From Candidatus Equibacterium intestinale (lineage in GTDB: Bacteria > Bacteroidota > Bacteroidia > Bacteroidales > UBA932): DNA of 7,331 nucleotides. Under the pieces are notes generated by a model, which was not told the DNA's origin, did not search any database, and was given only the letters and a program-made list of their open reading frames with translations. Shown piece by piece: positions 1 to 6,306 of the stretch; the stretch's first letter is position 1; each line of letters begins with the position of its first letter. Where the stretch lies: contig JAGHVP010000276.1 in the NCBI GenBank assembly GCA_018064305.1, positions 1 to 7,331 on the forward strand. Reading direction: 5' to 3'. Both the position numbers and the translations under genes were made by a program.

Positions 1-47
1 AGCTTCGCAACGCGGAACTCATCTGCGGCGGGTCCTCCCATTCAAAC
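1..47 (+). repeat. Direct repeat, copy 1
   Basis: The first 31 bases, beginning AGCTTCGCAACGCGGAACTC, are identical to positions 266-296. Similarity continues more loosely for about 16 more bases to a shared AAAC. The copy starts at the window edge, so it may be longer. It looks like an interspersed non-coding repeat; no gene is associated with it. Confidence 0.85.
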
Positions 48-115
48 GCCATGGTTGGCGATATGCTCCGGCTCATTCTGCCAGTCGCTCCTTTGTGCGG
101 CTGCGGTAAAAGTGG

Positions 116-223
116 CGTGTTACGTATCTGATTGAATATCAGCCAAATAGTATGTAACCTATGTTAACAATCAGGCATGGGCTATGATTTATCAGGTTGA
201 TTATCAGTGCATTACATAACACG
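116..223. repeat. Imperfect inverted repeat between the two direct repeats
   Basis: CGTGTTACGTA at 116-126 is the reverse complement of TACATAACACG at 213-223 except for one base (10 of 11). The arms enclose 86 bp of AT-rich sequence with several ATCAG words. The pair sits wholly between the two direct repeat copies. It could be the ends of a small degenerate element or a chance match. Confidence 0.4.
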
Positions 224-265
224 TCGCGATTGCTGGCGGCTGGCGTATTTTATCACGACCCTTGG

Positions 266-312
266 AGCTTCGCAACGCGGAACTCATCTGCGGCGGTGCC
301 TCCCGATTAAAC
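266..312 (+). repeat. Direct repeat, copy 2
   Basis: This is the second copy of the repeat at 1-47, in the same orientation and 265 bp away. The first 31 bases are identical and the rest is diverged. A short reading frame runs through it to a TAG-proximal TAA stop near 366, but it has no start codon signal and no recognisable domain, so I treat the copy as non-coding. Confidence 0.85.
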
Positions 313-349
313 TTCACGGGTCGCGAGGGGACGTCTTTTTCATCTGAAA

Positions 350-376
350 CAAGCAATAATCTCTAATTATTGCTTG
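350..376. other. Perfect 11-bp hairpin
   Basis: CAAGCAATAAT at 350-360 and ATTATTGCTTG at 366-376 are exact reverse complements around a five-base loop, CTCTA. The stem is AT-rich. No run of T follows it on the plus strand, and only three T follow it on the minus strand, so it is not a canonical Rho-independent terminator. It may act as a weak terminator or be part of a repeat. Confidence 0.6.
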
Positions 377-497
377 CTAAGTTACGAAAATCGCCGAAGA
401 TATACAAACCGGCAAGTCGTGTGAGCGCGCGCTGGCATTTCTGCCGTTTTTGCTGCAATTTTGCGACGGTTGGTTCATATTTTCTCTTCGTGACATT

Positions 498-556
498 CAT
501 CTAAGCACGGCAATATAGGCTGTAGCGCATCTGGAGCACATCGTCATGCTTAGGTG
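498..556. repeat. 59-bp palindromic unit 1
   Basis: The unit begins CATCTAAGCACGGCAAT and ends CATGCTTAGGTG, an imperfect reverse complement of its start (two mismatches over 12 bases). It is the same length as unit 2 at 572-630. The first 17 bases are identical to unit 2, while the interior is only about half conserved. It forms the left half of the 486-642 element. Confidence 0.65.
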
Positions 557-571
557 CAGCGGATAAGGCCT

Positions 572-630
572 CATCTAAGCACGGCAATCGCTGCTACAGG
601 TTTTGTGGACCGCATCAGCGTGCTTAGATG
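572..630. repeat. 59-bp palindromic unit 2
   Basis: The unit begins CATCTAAGCACGGCAAT and ends CGTGCTTAGATG, which is the exact reverse complement of its first 12 bases. It lies 74 bp after unit 1. Its outer arm continues into the right end of the larger inverted repeat. It is non-coding, and the interior differs from unit 1 at about half of positions, so the pair is old or the loop is free to vary. Confidence 0.65.
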
Positions 631-767
631 AATGTCATGAAGCTGCTCGGGAGTGCGTTACCCTCAAATCGCCACAATTTCATACTACCGCACTTGCGCG
701 CTGGCGGGCGCAGTTCAGCAGCAAATCTGCCGCACTTGTGATGACGTTTCTATCACGGTTCAGGTAC

Positions 768-925
768 CGGCCGAGAAAACCACATTATTTCGGCCATTGA
801 TGCTGATTCGGCCGAGAAAACCACATTATTTCGGCCGAAAGCTCCAGTATGACACATATTTCCGAAAAATCATCATTATTTCGGCCATTGATGCTGATTC
901 GACCGAGAGAACCCGATATTATCGG
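768..925. repeat. Short palindromic repeat array at the permease 3' end
   Basis: A block of about 23 bp (A, CGGCCGAGAAAACCACATTA plus TTT) and an 18-bp block (B, CGGCCATTGATGCTGATT) are arranged A-B-A, spacer, A-B-A. The A copies are at 768-790, 809-831, about 859-881 and 900-922, the last two degenerate. The B copies at 791-808 and 882-899 are identical. A and the following bases form inverted repeats, for example CGGCCGA at 809-815 with TCGGCCG at 831-837. The last A copy covers the stop codon of the minus-strand permease at 919-921. The array may end or stabilise that transcript, but there is no T-run typical of an intrinsic terminator. Confidence 0.85.
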
Positions 926-2151
926 CTGCGGAGGCTTTCCACAGGGTTCTGACGGGAAGCGGAAACTGCCGGGGCGAGGCCCGAGGCCAGACCTAAGCCC
1001 AGAGCCAGCGCAATCGCCCACACCACATACCGGACATCCATCCCCACCTCGACAGCGCCGGAAGGGATACAGGCAACCAGCAGGGCCGACAAGGCCAGCC
1101 CCACGGCCGCGCCGGCCGCAGAGAGCATAAGCGCCTCCACCATAAACTCCGCCACAATCACCCTGCGCCGCGCTCCGAGCGCTTTCTTGAGCCCTATCTG
1201 AGGAGTGCGCTCCTTCACCGACACAAACATTATGTTCATGATTCCGAACCCGCCCACAAGCAGGGAGAAAAGAGCTATCACCATACCCGCCAGATTTATC
1301 TTTTCCACAAGGTCCAGCACCTGTGCGGCCATCGACTCCATAGTATTCAGGGCGAAATTGTCGTCCTGACCGGGCACAAGCCGCCGGCACGAACGAAGCA
1401 GCAGACGCATCCTTTCAGCCAGCAGACCACGGTCGGCAACACCGCCGCCACGCGCCGCTATCATGGTCTCCATATCATCCTCCGATACCAGCCTTCGTGC
1501 TGTGCCGTAGGGCATTACAAGCGCATAGTCACTCTTGTAAAGGCTTATCACCTTCTTCCCCTCCAAGGCCAGCACACCCACAATCCGCAGATTCCTTTGA
1601 ACCGGCACGCCATCTTCACCGGTTACCGACACCCGCAGCGTACGGCCGCACGGGTCGTCATCGGGGAAAAGCCCGGAAGCCACCTTCGCACCGATTATCA
1701 CCTTGTCATCGGCCCCCTCGGCCTCAGCCGCCGAGAACTGCCTCCCCTTCTCAACCCCGGAATACAGCATCATGGGCCATTCACCGCCCACCGCCAGAAG
1801 GTCACAGTCACGCAGCAGCCTTCCGTCGGCCACGGCATCGGCAGCCGCCTTCCCAGCAAATGCCAGAGTGCCGCCTGGCAGCCCCAGACGCTCCTTCAAG
1901 AAAGAATAGTCTGAAAAAGACGGCTGCGGCCGCGCCGCAAACCTGCTCCAGTCACCGTCGTCGGAATCCGACGGGAAACGGTCCACCATCACCATGTCAC
2001 CCCCGAAATGGTCGAAACCGGCGCTTACGGCCCGCTTGAAGCCGTCCACTAGGGCAAAAGCCGTAACCACAATAAAAATACCGATGCTTACACCGGCCAG
2101 CGACAAGACATTGCGCAGGCCGTCACCCTTCTCAAATCCCAGAATCTCCAT
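919..2151 (-). CDS. MacB/FtsX-family ABC transporter permease
   Basis: The 410-residue product is an inner-membrane permease of the MacB/FtsX type, which works with an ATPase of the LolD/MacB kind to drive export or envelope processes. A first membrane helix (about 15-38, VLSLAGVSIGIFIV) is followed by a periplasmic MacB-like core domain (about 40-280). Three C-terminal helices follow (about 284-311, 337-362, 374-395), with the family's VKERTPQIGLKKALGAR coupling loop at 312-328 and an ending in NPVESLRSR. I chose the ATG at 2151 because GGAGGG lies 8 bases upstream; a longer frame reaches 2196 inside mutS. The N-terminus is short for the family, which usually has more residues before helix 1. 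It overlaps mutS by 20 bp and is probably cotranscribed with it. No ATPase or membrane-fusion partner is present in the window, so the substrate is unknown. Confidence 0.9.
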   Translation of the reverse strand: MEILGFEKGDGLRNVLSLAGVSIGIFIVVTAFALVDGFKRAVSAGFDHFGGDMVMVDRFPSDSDDGDWSRFAARPQPSFSDYSFLKERLGLPGGTLAFAGKAAADAVADGRLLRDCDLLAVGGEWPMMLYSGVEKGRQFSAAEAEGADDKVIIGAKVASGLFPDDDPCGRTLRVSVTGEDGVPVQRNLRIVGVLALEGKKVISLYKSDYALVMPYGTARRLVSEDDMETMIAARGGGVADRGLLAERMRLLLRSCRRLVPGQDDNFALNTMESMAAQVLDLVEKINLAGMVIALFSLLVGGFGIMNIMFVSVKERTPQIGLKKALGARRRVIVAEFMVEALMLSAAGAAVGLALSALLVACIPSGAVEVGMDVRYVVWAIALALGLGLASGLAPAVSASRQNPVESLRSR

Positions 2152-4795
2152 CTGTCTTTCCCTCCAGTTTGTTTTTGATCTTTCTGATAATGTCAAATGC
2201 GTTAAGGGGAGAAAGGGAGTTTATATCTATCTTTTCAATGATTTTCTTGATATCGAGCAGCAGAGGGTCGTCAAGCTGGAAGAATGAAAGTTGCATAGGG
2301 GCATGCGCCTCAGTTGACACCACTTCCGCAGCCGGCTTTGCCGCAGATTCGAACTTCTGTGCCACCACCTGCTTGGGCTTAGGTGCATTCTCAAGGGTGC
2401 GCAGCTTCTTCTGTGCCTTGTCAATGACCTCGGCGGGCATTCCGGCCATACGGGCCACATGGATACCGAAGCTGCTGGCCACGCCTCCTTCGGCAAGCTT
2501 GCGCAGGAATATGACGCGGCCGTCCACCTCCTTGGTGGAGATATGGAAGTTGTGTACCCGCTCCAGGCGGTTCTGCATCTCGTTCAGCTCGTGATAGTGT
2601 GTGGCGAAAAGCGTCTTGGGAGCCTCTTTGCAGCCGTGCAGGTATTCCACAATCGCCCAGGCGATGGACATGCCATCGTAGGTGCTTGTACCGCGGCCGA
2701 TCTCGTCGAACAGCAGCAGCGAGCGCTGCGACAGGTTGTTGAGGATGGTGGCGCTTTCGCTCATCTCCACCATGAAGGTCGATTCACCGCGCGAGATGTT
2801 GTCTGAAGCGCCCACACGGGTGAAGAGCTTGTCGATATATCCGATATGCGCGCTTTCGGCAGGCACGAAAGAGCCCACCTGCGCCATCAGGGCAATAAGC
2901 GCGGTCTGTCTCAGAAGGGCCGACTTACCTGCCATGTTGGGGCCAGTAAGCACAATTATCTGCTGCGATGCGTTGTCCAGGAAGACATCGTTGGCAATAT
3001 ACTGTTCGCCGTCGGCCATGAACGCCTCTATCACGGGATGGCGCCCCTGCTTGATGTCTATCTGGAGGCTGTCGTCCACCACGGGGCGGCAGTATCCACG
3101 CTGACGGGCCGTAAAGGCGAACGATGCGATGCAGTCGAGCCGGCTCACAGCTGCGGCATTGCTCTGCATGTCGTCGAGGTGCTCCTGAAGCAGCAGCACC
3201 ATATCTGAATAAATGGCGGCCTCTATCGAAACTATCTGCTCCTGTGCCACCAGTATCTTCTCTTCGTATTCCTTGAGCTCCGGGGTGATATATCTTTCGG
3301 CGCCCACCAGGGTCTGCTTGCGGATCCACTCGGGAGGCACAAGCTCCTTGTAGGTGTTGCGCACCTCTAGATAGTATCCGAAGACATTGTTGTAGCTTAT
3401 CTTGAGGCTGGCGATGCCTGTGGCGTCGCGTTCCCGCTGCTGGATGTCCAGCAGGATCTGCTTGCTGTTTTCAAGGATGTTGCGGTAGTCGTCAAGCTGG
3501 GCGTTGATGCCGGAGCGGATGACGTTTCCCTTGCCCACCTGCACTGCCGTGTCGGGAAGGATGGTGTCTTCTATCCGCTGTGCCACGTCACTGAGGGGAT
3601 TGAGACCGTCTATTATGGCGCTGATCTCGGGCTTGCCCTTTCCGCTTTCGATGATGCCTGCTATGCGGCGCAGTCCGCGGCCCAGCTGCAGCATCTCGCG
3701 CGGCAGGATCCTGCCGGCTGCGGCACGGGCTATGATGCGCTCCATATCACCCACCTCGCCGATATCCGTGCGGATGGATTCAAGAGTTTCCTCGTCGTCG
3801 TAGAGGCTCTGCACGGCTGCGTGACGGGCAGCAATCTTCTCTGTATCCACAAGAGGCATCGAGATCCACCCGCGCATCCTGCGGGAACCCATCGGAGAAG
3901 TGCAGCAGTCCATTATGTCTATCAGGGCCACACCGTCCACCGCAGCCATGGGGCGCATTATCTCAAGGCTGCGCATCGTGAAGCGGTCTATCCACATATA
4001 GTCGCAGCTGTCTATGCGGCGGAGCGAGCAGACATGTGAGATATCCTTATGCTCTGTGATATCCAGATAAGAGAGGATGGCACCGGCAGCAGTGATGGCA
4101 AGAGGCATGTTCTCCACACCGAAACCCTTGAGATTGTCGGTGCCCATCTGGGCGGTGAGCTTCTTGTATGCAGTATGGTACACAAACGCCCACTGGTCCA
4201 TCGGGGAGATATAGATGCGGTCGGCAAAACGCTTGCGGAACCCCTCTTCAAAGCCTCTCTGCAGCAGAATCTCCTTCGGAGCATAGTCGTTAAGCAGCAC
4301 ATCCACAAAATCCAGCCCCCCTTCGGCCACTTCGAAAGTACCGGTGGAGATGTCGAGGAAAGCCACACCGGCACGGTCTTTTTCAAAGAATGCCGCGCAC
4401 AGCCAGTTGTGCTCGGTGGCCTTGAGCAGCGCATCGTTGTAGTTGACACCGGGAGTGACCAGCTCTGTCACGCCCCTTTTCACCAGTTTCTTGGTCATCT
4501 TGGGGTCTTCCAGCTGGTCGCACACCGCCACCTTGTAGCCTGCCGCCACAAGTTTGGGAAGATATGTATCTACAGCATGGTGGGGCACACCTGCCAGATG
4601 GGTGAACTGGTTGTTGCCGCAGGCCTTGCGTGTAAGCACCAGACCCAGCACCTTGCTCACCACCAGGGCGTCGTCGGCAAAAGTCTCATAGAAGTCACCC
4701 ACCCTGTAGAACAGGATGCACTCCGGGTACCGCGATTTGATCTCGTAGTACTGCTGCATCATCGGGGATACTTTCTCTTCTTTTTCTTTTGCCAT
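2132..4795 (-). CDS. mutS: DNA mismatch repair protein MutS
   Basis: MutS binds mismatches and small loops in newly replicated DNA and, with ATP, recruits MutL to start repair. The 887-residue product is full length. The N-terminal mismatch-recognition domain carries the F-x-E motif as GDFYETF (F35, E37). The connector, lever and clamp domains fill the middle. The C-terminal ATPase has Walker A GPNMAGKS at 618-625, the signature SRGESTF at 668-674, Walker B LLLFDEIG with D697-E698, and ATHYHEL after it. The tail (FFQLDDPLLLDIKKIIEKI) matches the C-terminal dimerisation region seen in Bacteroidota. I chose the ATG at 4795; an in-frame TTG at 4804 would sit inside the promoter box. The gene is read divergently from dtd and overlaps the downstream permease. 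Confidence 0.99.
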   Translation of the reverse strand: MAKEKEEKVSPMMQQYYEIKSRYPECILFYRVGDFYETFADDALVVSKVLGLVLTRKACGNNQFTHLAGVPHHAVDTYLPKLVAAGYKVAVCDQLEDPKMTKKLVKRGVTELVTPGVNYNDALLKATEHNWLCAAFFEKDRAGVAFLDISTGTFEVAEGGLDFVDVLLNDYAPKEILLQRGFEEGFRKRFADRIYISPMDQWAFVYHTAYKKLTAQMGTDNLKGFGVENMPLAITAAGAILSYLDITEHKDISHVCSLRRIDSCDYMWIDRFTMRSLEIMRPMAAVDGVALIDIMDCCTSPMGSRRMRGWISMPLVDTEKIAARHAAVQSLYDDEETLESIRTDIGEVGDMERIIARAAAGRILPREMLQLGRGLRRIAGIIESGKGKPEISAIIDGLNPLSDVAQRIEDTILPDTAVQVGKGNVIRSGINAQLDDYRNILENSKQILLDIQQRERDATGIASLKISYNNVFGYYLEVRNTYKELVPPEWIRKQTLVGAERYITPELKEYEEKILVAQEQIVSIEAAIYSDMVLLLQEHLDDMQSNAAAVSRLDCIASFAFTARQRGYCRPVVDDSLQIDIKQGRHPVIEAFMADGEQYIANDVFLDNASQQIIVLTGPNMAGKSALLRQTALIALMAQVGSFVPAESAHIGYIDKLFTRVGASDNISRGESTFMVEMSESATILNNLSQRSLLLFDEIGRGTSTYDGMSIAWAIVEYLHGCKEAPKTLFATHYHELNEMQNRLERVHNFHISTKEVDGRVIFLRKLAEGGVASSFGIHVARMAGMPAEVIDKAQKKLRTLENAPKPKQVVAQKFESAAKPAAEVVSTEAHAPMQLSFFQLDDPLLLDIKKIIEKIDINSLSPLNAFDIIRKIKNKLEGKTDGDSGI
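2160..2165 (-). promoter_or_regulatory. Ribosome binding site for the permease, inside mutS
   Basis: GGAGGG on the minus strand lies 8 bases before the ATG at 2151 and within the last codons of mutS. It decides the permease start against the longer frame. A purine-rich site within the upstream gene, together with the 20-bp overlap, suggests translation of the permease is coupled to that of mutS. Confidence 0.65.
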
Positions 4796-4801
4796 ATTGT
4801 G

Positions 4802-4809
4802 CAAATGTA
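4802..4809 (-). promoter_or_regulatory. Promoter -7 box for mutS
   Basis: TACATTTG on the minus strand matches the Bacteroidota -7 consensus TAnnTTTG exactly. Only 6 bases separate it from the mutS ATG, so transcription would start at or within a base or two of the start codon. I see no TTG/TTTG -33 element at about 20 bp upstream, and no Shine-Dalgarno sequence before the ATG. Confidence 0.6.
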
Positions 4810-4829
4810 GCCATTTTTCTTAATTTTTC

Positions 4830-4837
4830 TACCTTTG
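4830..4837 (+). promoter_or_regulatory. Promoter -7 box for dtd-rsmA
   Basis: TACCTTTG matches TAnnTTTG exactly and lies 8 bases before the dtd ATG at 4846, implying an mRNA leader of only a few bases. The nearest upstream TTG (4797-4799) is 30 bases away, too far for a standard -33 element. The box is 20 bp from the divergent mutS box, so polymerases at the two promoters would occupy overlapping DNA. Confidence 0.6.
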
Positions 4838-4845
4838 TGTCCTGT

Positions 4846-5304
4846 ATGAGAACAGTTATTCAAAGAGTTTCACACGCAGGAGCCGACATCCCAGCCACAG
4901 GCTACAGCGCCGCCATAGGCCGCGGCCTGCTGGTGCTCTGTGCATTCGAAGAGGGCGACGGAGCCTCTGACATCGAATGGATGGCAGGCAAGATAGCCCG
5001 CCTGCGCATATTCGACGACCAGGACGGCGTGATGAACCTTTCTGTCACCGACACCGGCGGAGAGATAATGGTGATAAGCCAGTTCACCCTCTATGCCAAG
5101 ACAGCGCGCGGCAACCGCCCTTCATATATCCGTGCCGCGAAGCCCGACACCGCCATACCCCTCTACGAGCAGTTCTGCACCGCAGTAAGCAATGCCGCAG
5201 GCCGCCCCGTGGCCACAGGAGTATTCGGGGCAGACATGAAGGTGTCTCTTCTGAATGACGGCCCCGTCACCATAATAATCGATTCAAAACAGGGAGACAT
5301 ATAG
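4846..5304 (+). CDS. dtd: D-aminoacyl-tRNA deacylase
   Basis: Dtd hydrolyses D-amino acids (and glycine mischarged on tRNA-Ala) from tRNA in the cytoplasm, keeping D-residues out of proteins. The 152-residue product has the usual length and both active-site signatures: SQFTLY at 78-83, and the Gly-cisPro motif in NDGPVT at 137-142, where the GP dipeptide enters the partner subunit's pocket. The start MRTVIQRVSHA matches the family N-terminus (MRxVIQRV). The frame extends upstream to 4789, but that would add 19 residues foreign to the family and read through the promoter box. It is followed after 1 bp by rsmA, so the two are cotranscribed. Confidence 0.97.
   Translation: MRTVIQRVSHAGADIPATGYSAAIGRGLLVLCAFEEGDGASDIEWMAGKIARLRIFDDQDGVMNLSVTDTGGEIMVISQFTLYAKTARGNRPSYIRAAKPDTAIPLYEQFCTAVSNAAGRPVATGVFGADMKVSLLNDGPVTIIIDSKQGDI
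5291..5297 (+). promoter_or_regulatory. Ribosome binding site for rsmA
   Basis: AGGGAGA lies 8 bases before the rsmA ATG at 5306 and inside the last codons of dtd. With only one base between the dtd stop and the rsmA start, this favours translational coupling of the two genes. Confidence 0.55.
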
Positions 5305-5305
5305 C

Positions 5306-6079
5306 ATGCAGAAAGTAAGAGCCAAAAAGAACCTCGGGCAGCATTTCCTTATCAATGAAGAGATTGCACGCCGTATAGCCTATGCCTTGCAGGCAGAGGG
5401 TCAGGAAGGGCCGCTCAACACCGTCGAGGTGGGCTGCGGAATGGGTGTCCTCACAAAATATCTCCTTGAAAGGGACGATGTCTTCCTGAAAGGAATCGAG
5501 ATTGATACTGAATCGATAGAATACCTGCGCGAAAACCTCTCGAAGATCACCCCCAACCTCTACGAGGCCGATTTCCTGAAGATGGACCTGCGCAAGATGT
5601 TCCCCGCAGGAGACATCGCCATTATCGGCAACTTCCCCTACAACATCTCGTCACAGATATTCTTCAAGGTGCTGGACTGCAAGGAATATGTGCCTCAGGT
5701 GGTGGGAATGGTGCAGAAAGAGGTGGCAGAGCGCATCGCCTCCCCCGCCGGCAACAAGAGCTACGGAATCCTCTCCGTGCTGCTGCAGGCATGGTATGAC
5801 ATAGAATACCTCTTCACCGTGGGAGAACACGAGTTCTGCCCCTCTCCGAAAGTTAAATCGGCGGTGATACGGCTGCGCCGCAACGGGCGTACATCACTCG
5901 GATGTGACGAAGTCCTTTTCAAGCAGGTGGTGAAGACCTCGTTCAACCAGCGCCGCAAGACACTGCGCAACTCACTGCGCCCCATCACCGAATCAGTTCC
6001 CGAAGAGTTCGCCGGCCTCCGTCCCGAACAGCTCGGCGTGGAAGAATTCATCCGCCTCACCCAGACCCTGGGGAAATAA
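5306..6079 (+). CDS. rsmA: 16S rRNA adenine dimethyltransferase RsmA (KsgA)
   Basis: RsmA uses S-adenosylmethionine to dimethylate two adjacent adenines near the 3' end of 16S rRNA (A1518 and A1519 in E. coli numbering), a late checkpoint in 30S assembly; loss gives kasugamycin resistance. The 257-residue product is the normal length. It has KKNLGQHFL at 7-15, the SAM-binding glycine loop VEVGCGMGVLT at 40-50, the ribose-binding acidic residue E65 in GIEID, and motif IV NFPYNIS at 109-115. A C-terminal helical domain includes FCPSPKVKSAV and FNQRRKTLRNSL. NFPY rather than NLPY is a variant I associate with Bacteroidota. It is the second gene after dtd. Its last nine codons including the stop lie within a 61-bp segment that is duplicated downstream. 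Confidence 0.98.
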   Translation: MQKVRAKKNLGQHFLINEEIARRIAYALQAEGQEGPLNTVEVGCGMGVLTKYLLERDDVFLKGIEIDTESIEYLRENLSKITPNLYEADFLKMDLRKMFPAGDIAIIGNFPYNISSQIFFKVLDCKEYVPQVVGMVQKEVAERIASPAGNKSYGILSVLLQAWYDIEYLFTVGEHEFCPSPKVKSAVIRLRRNGRTSLGCDEVLFKQVVKTSFNQRRKTLRNSLRPITESVPEEFAGLRPEQLGVEEFIRLTQTLGK

Positions 6080-6174
6080 CAGCTTGTTCCGGCTGCGTGG
6101 CAGGGTTTCCAGGCGCCTCACCCAGACCCTGGGGAAGCAATAGCTGGCGCCGACCGCATGGCAGGGTTTCCAGA
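6053..6174 (+). repeat. 61-bp tandem duplication covering the rsmA 3' end
   Basis: Positions 6053-6113 and 6114-6174 align without gaps at 51 of 61 bases; the first 23 are identical. Copy 1 contains the final codons of rsmA (RLTQTLGK and stop), so copy 2 is a non-coding echo of the gene's end. Each copy can fold: AGACCCTG pairs with CAGGGTTT (6063-6070 with 6101-6108; 6124-6131 with 6162-6169), allowing one G-U pair. No T-run follows, so intrinsic termination is not obvious. Confidence 0.85.
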
Positions 6175-6252
6175 CCGGAGTTCTAGCCACAGTCACGGGG
6201 CCAGATCCGGCACTCCACCCCACCGAGACTTCCCCACAGAACTCACCCCTCC

Positions 6253-6283
6253 TTGACAAATTCGATGTATTAGTGCATCTTTG
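6253..6283 (+). promoter_or_regulatory. Promoter for the acetyltransferase gene
   Basis: TTG at 6253-6255 and CATCTTTG at 6276-6283 are separated by 20 bases. This fits the Bacteroidota promoter pattern (TTTG or TTG, about 20 bases, TAnnTTTG), with one mismatch in the -7 box. Transcription would begin near 6288, giving a leader of roughly 15-20 bases before the ATG at 6307. The gene is therefore likely transcribed apart from dtd-rsmA. Confidence 0.6.
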
Positions 6284-6306
6284 CTGAAATAATAATCATA
6301 AATCCA

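Larger units (their letters stand above)
486..642. repeat. 157-bp element with 24-bp inverted ends
   Basis: TGACATTCATCTAAGCACG at 491-509 is exactly inverted at 619-637. The match extends outward by CTTC/GAAG after one mismatch, so the arms are 24 bp with 23 matching (486-509 and 619-642). The inside consists of two 59-bp palindromic units spaced by 74 bp (498-556 and 572-630). There is no reading frame of note inside and I see no flanking target-site duplication. It resembles a miniature inverted-repeat element or a REP-like pair; the family is not recognised. Confidence 0.7.
1..767. other. Gene-free region with several unrelated repeats
   Basis: I see no gene in this stretch. Open frames are short, lack recognisable domains and run across repeats. 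What it holds is structure: a direct repeat pair (1-47 and 266-312), an inverted pair (116-126 and 213-223), a perfect hairpin (350-376) and a 157-bp inverted-repeat element (486-642). The part between 643 and 767 shows only weak features, such as a 5-bp GTGAT/ATCAC hairpin at 738-756 and two copies of CCGCACTTG. It lies downstream of the minus-strand mutS-permease operon. The left window edge may cut off a gene or a larger element. Confidence 0.7.

Noticed and set aside
377..478. Minus-strand 33-codon frame starting MNQPSQNCSK
   Set aside because: It has no ribosome binding site or recognisable domain, sits among repeats and could arise by chance.
498..630. Two 59-bp palindromic units resembling integron attC sites (59-base elements)
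   Set aside because: The length and ATCTAAG/CTTAGAT ends are suggestive, but attC needs a GTT/AAC cleavage core. Here that position is CTT/AAG, and there is no cassette gene or integrase nearby.
768..925. Possible CRISPR array
   Set aside because: Repeats are of uneven spacing with identical B blocks where spacers would be, and no cas gene is present.
785..1390. Minus-strand frame overlapping the permease 3' half
   Set aside because: Its Gly/Arg/Cys-rich product reads the permease in another frame and then runs through the repeat array.
1497..2039. Long plus-strand frame opposite the permease
   Set aside because: Its product is low-complexity Pro/Arg/His-rich with no family features; it is the antisense shadow of the permease gene.
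4796..4804. Alternative TTG start for mutS at 4804
   Set aside because: It would overlap the exact -7 promoter box and add three residues not needed by the family; the ATG at 4795 fits better.
4049..4810. 253-codon plus-strand frame opposite mutS
   Set aside because: It is antisense to the well-supported N-terminal domains of MutS and has no domain of its own.
4789..4845. Longer dtd start at 4789
   Set aside because: The extra 19 residues read through the promoter and the mutS start, and the family begins at MRTVIQRV.
6178..6244. GAGTTCT/AGAACTC inverted pair before the acetyltransferase promoter as an operator
   Set aside because: The 7-bp arms are 53 bp apart and there is no supporting symmetry near the promoter; chance is likely.
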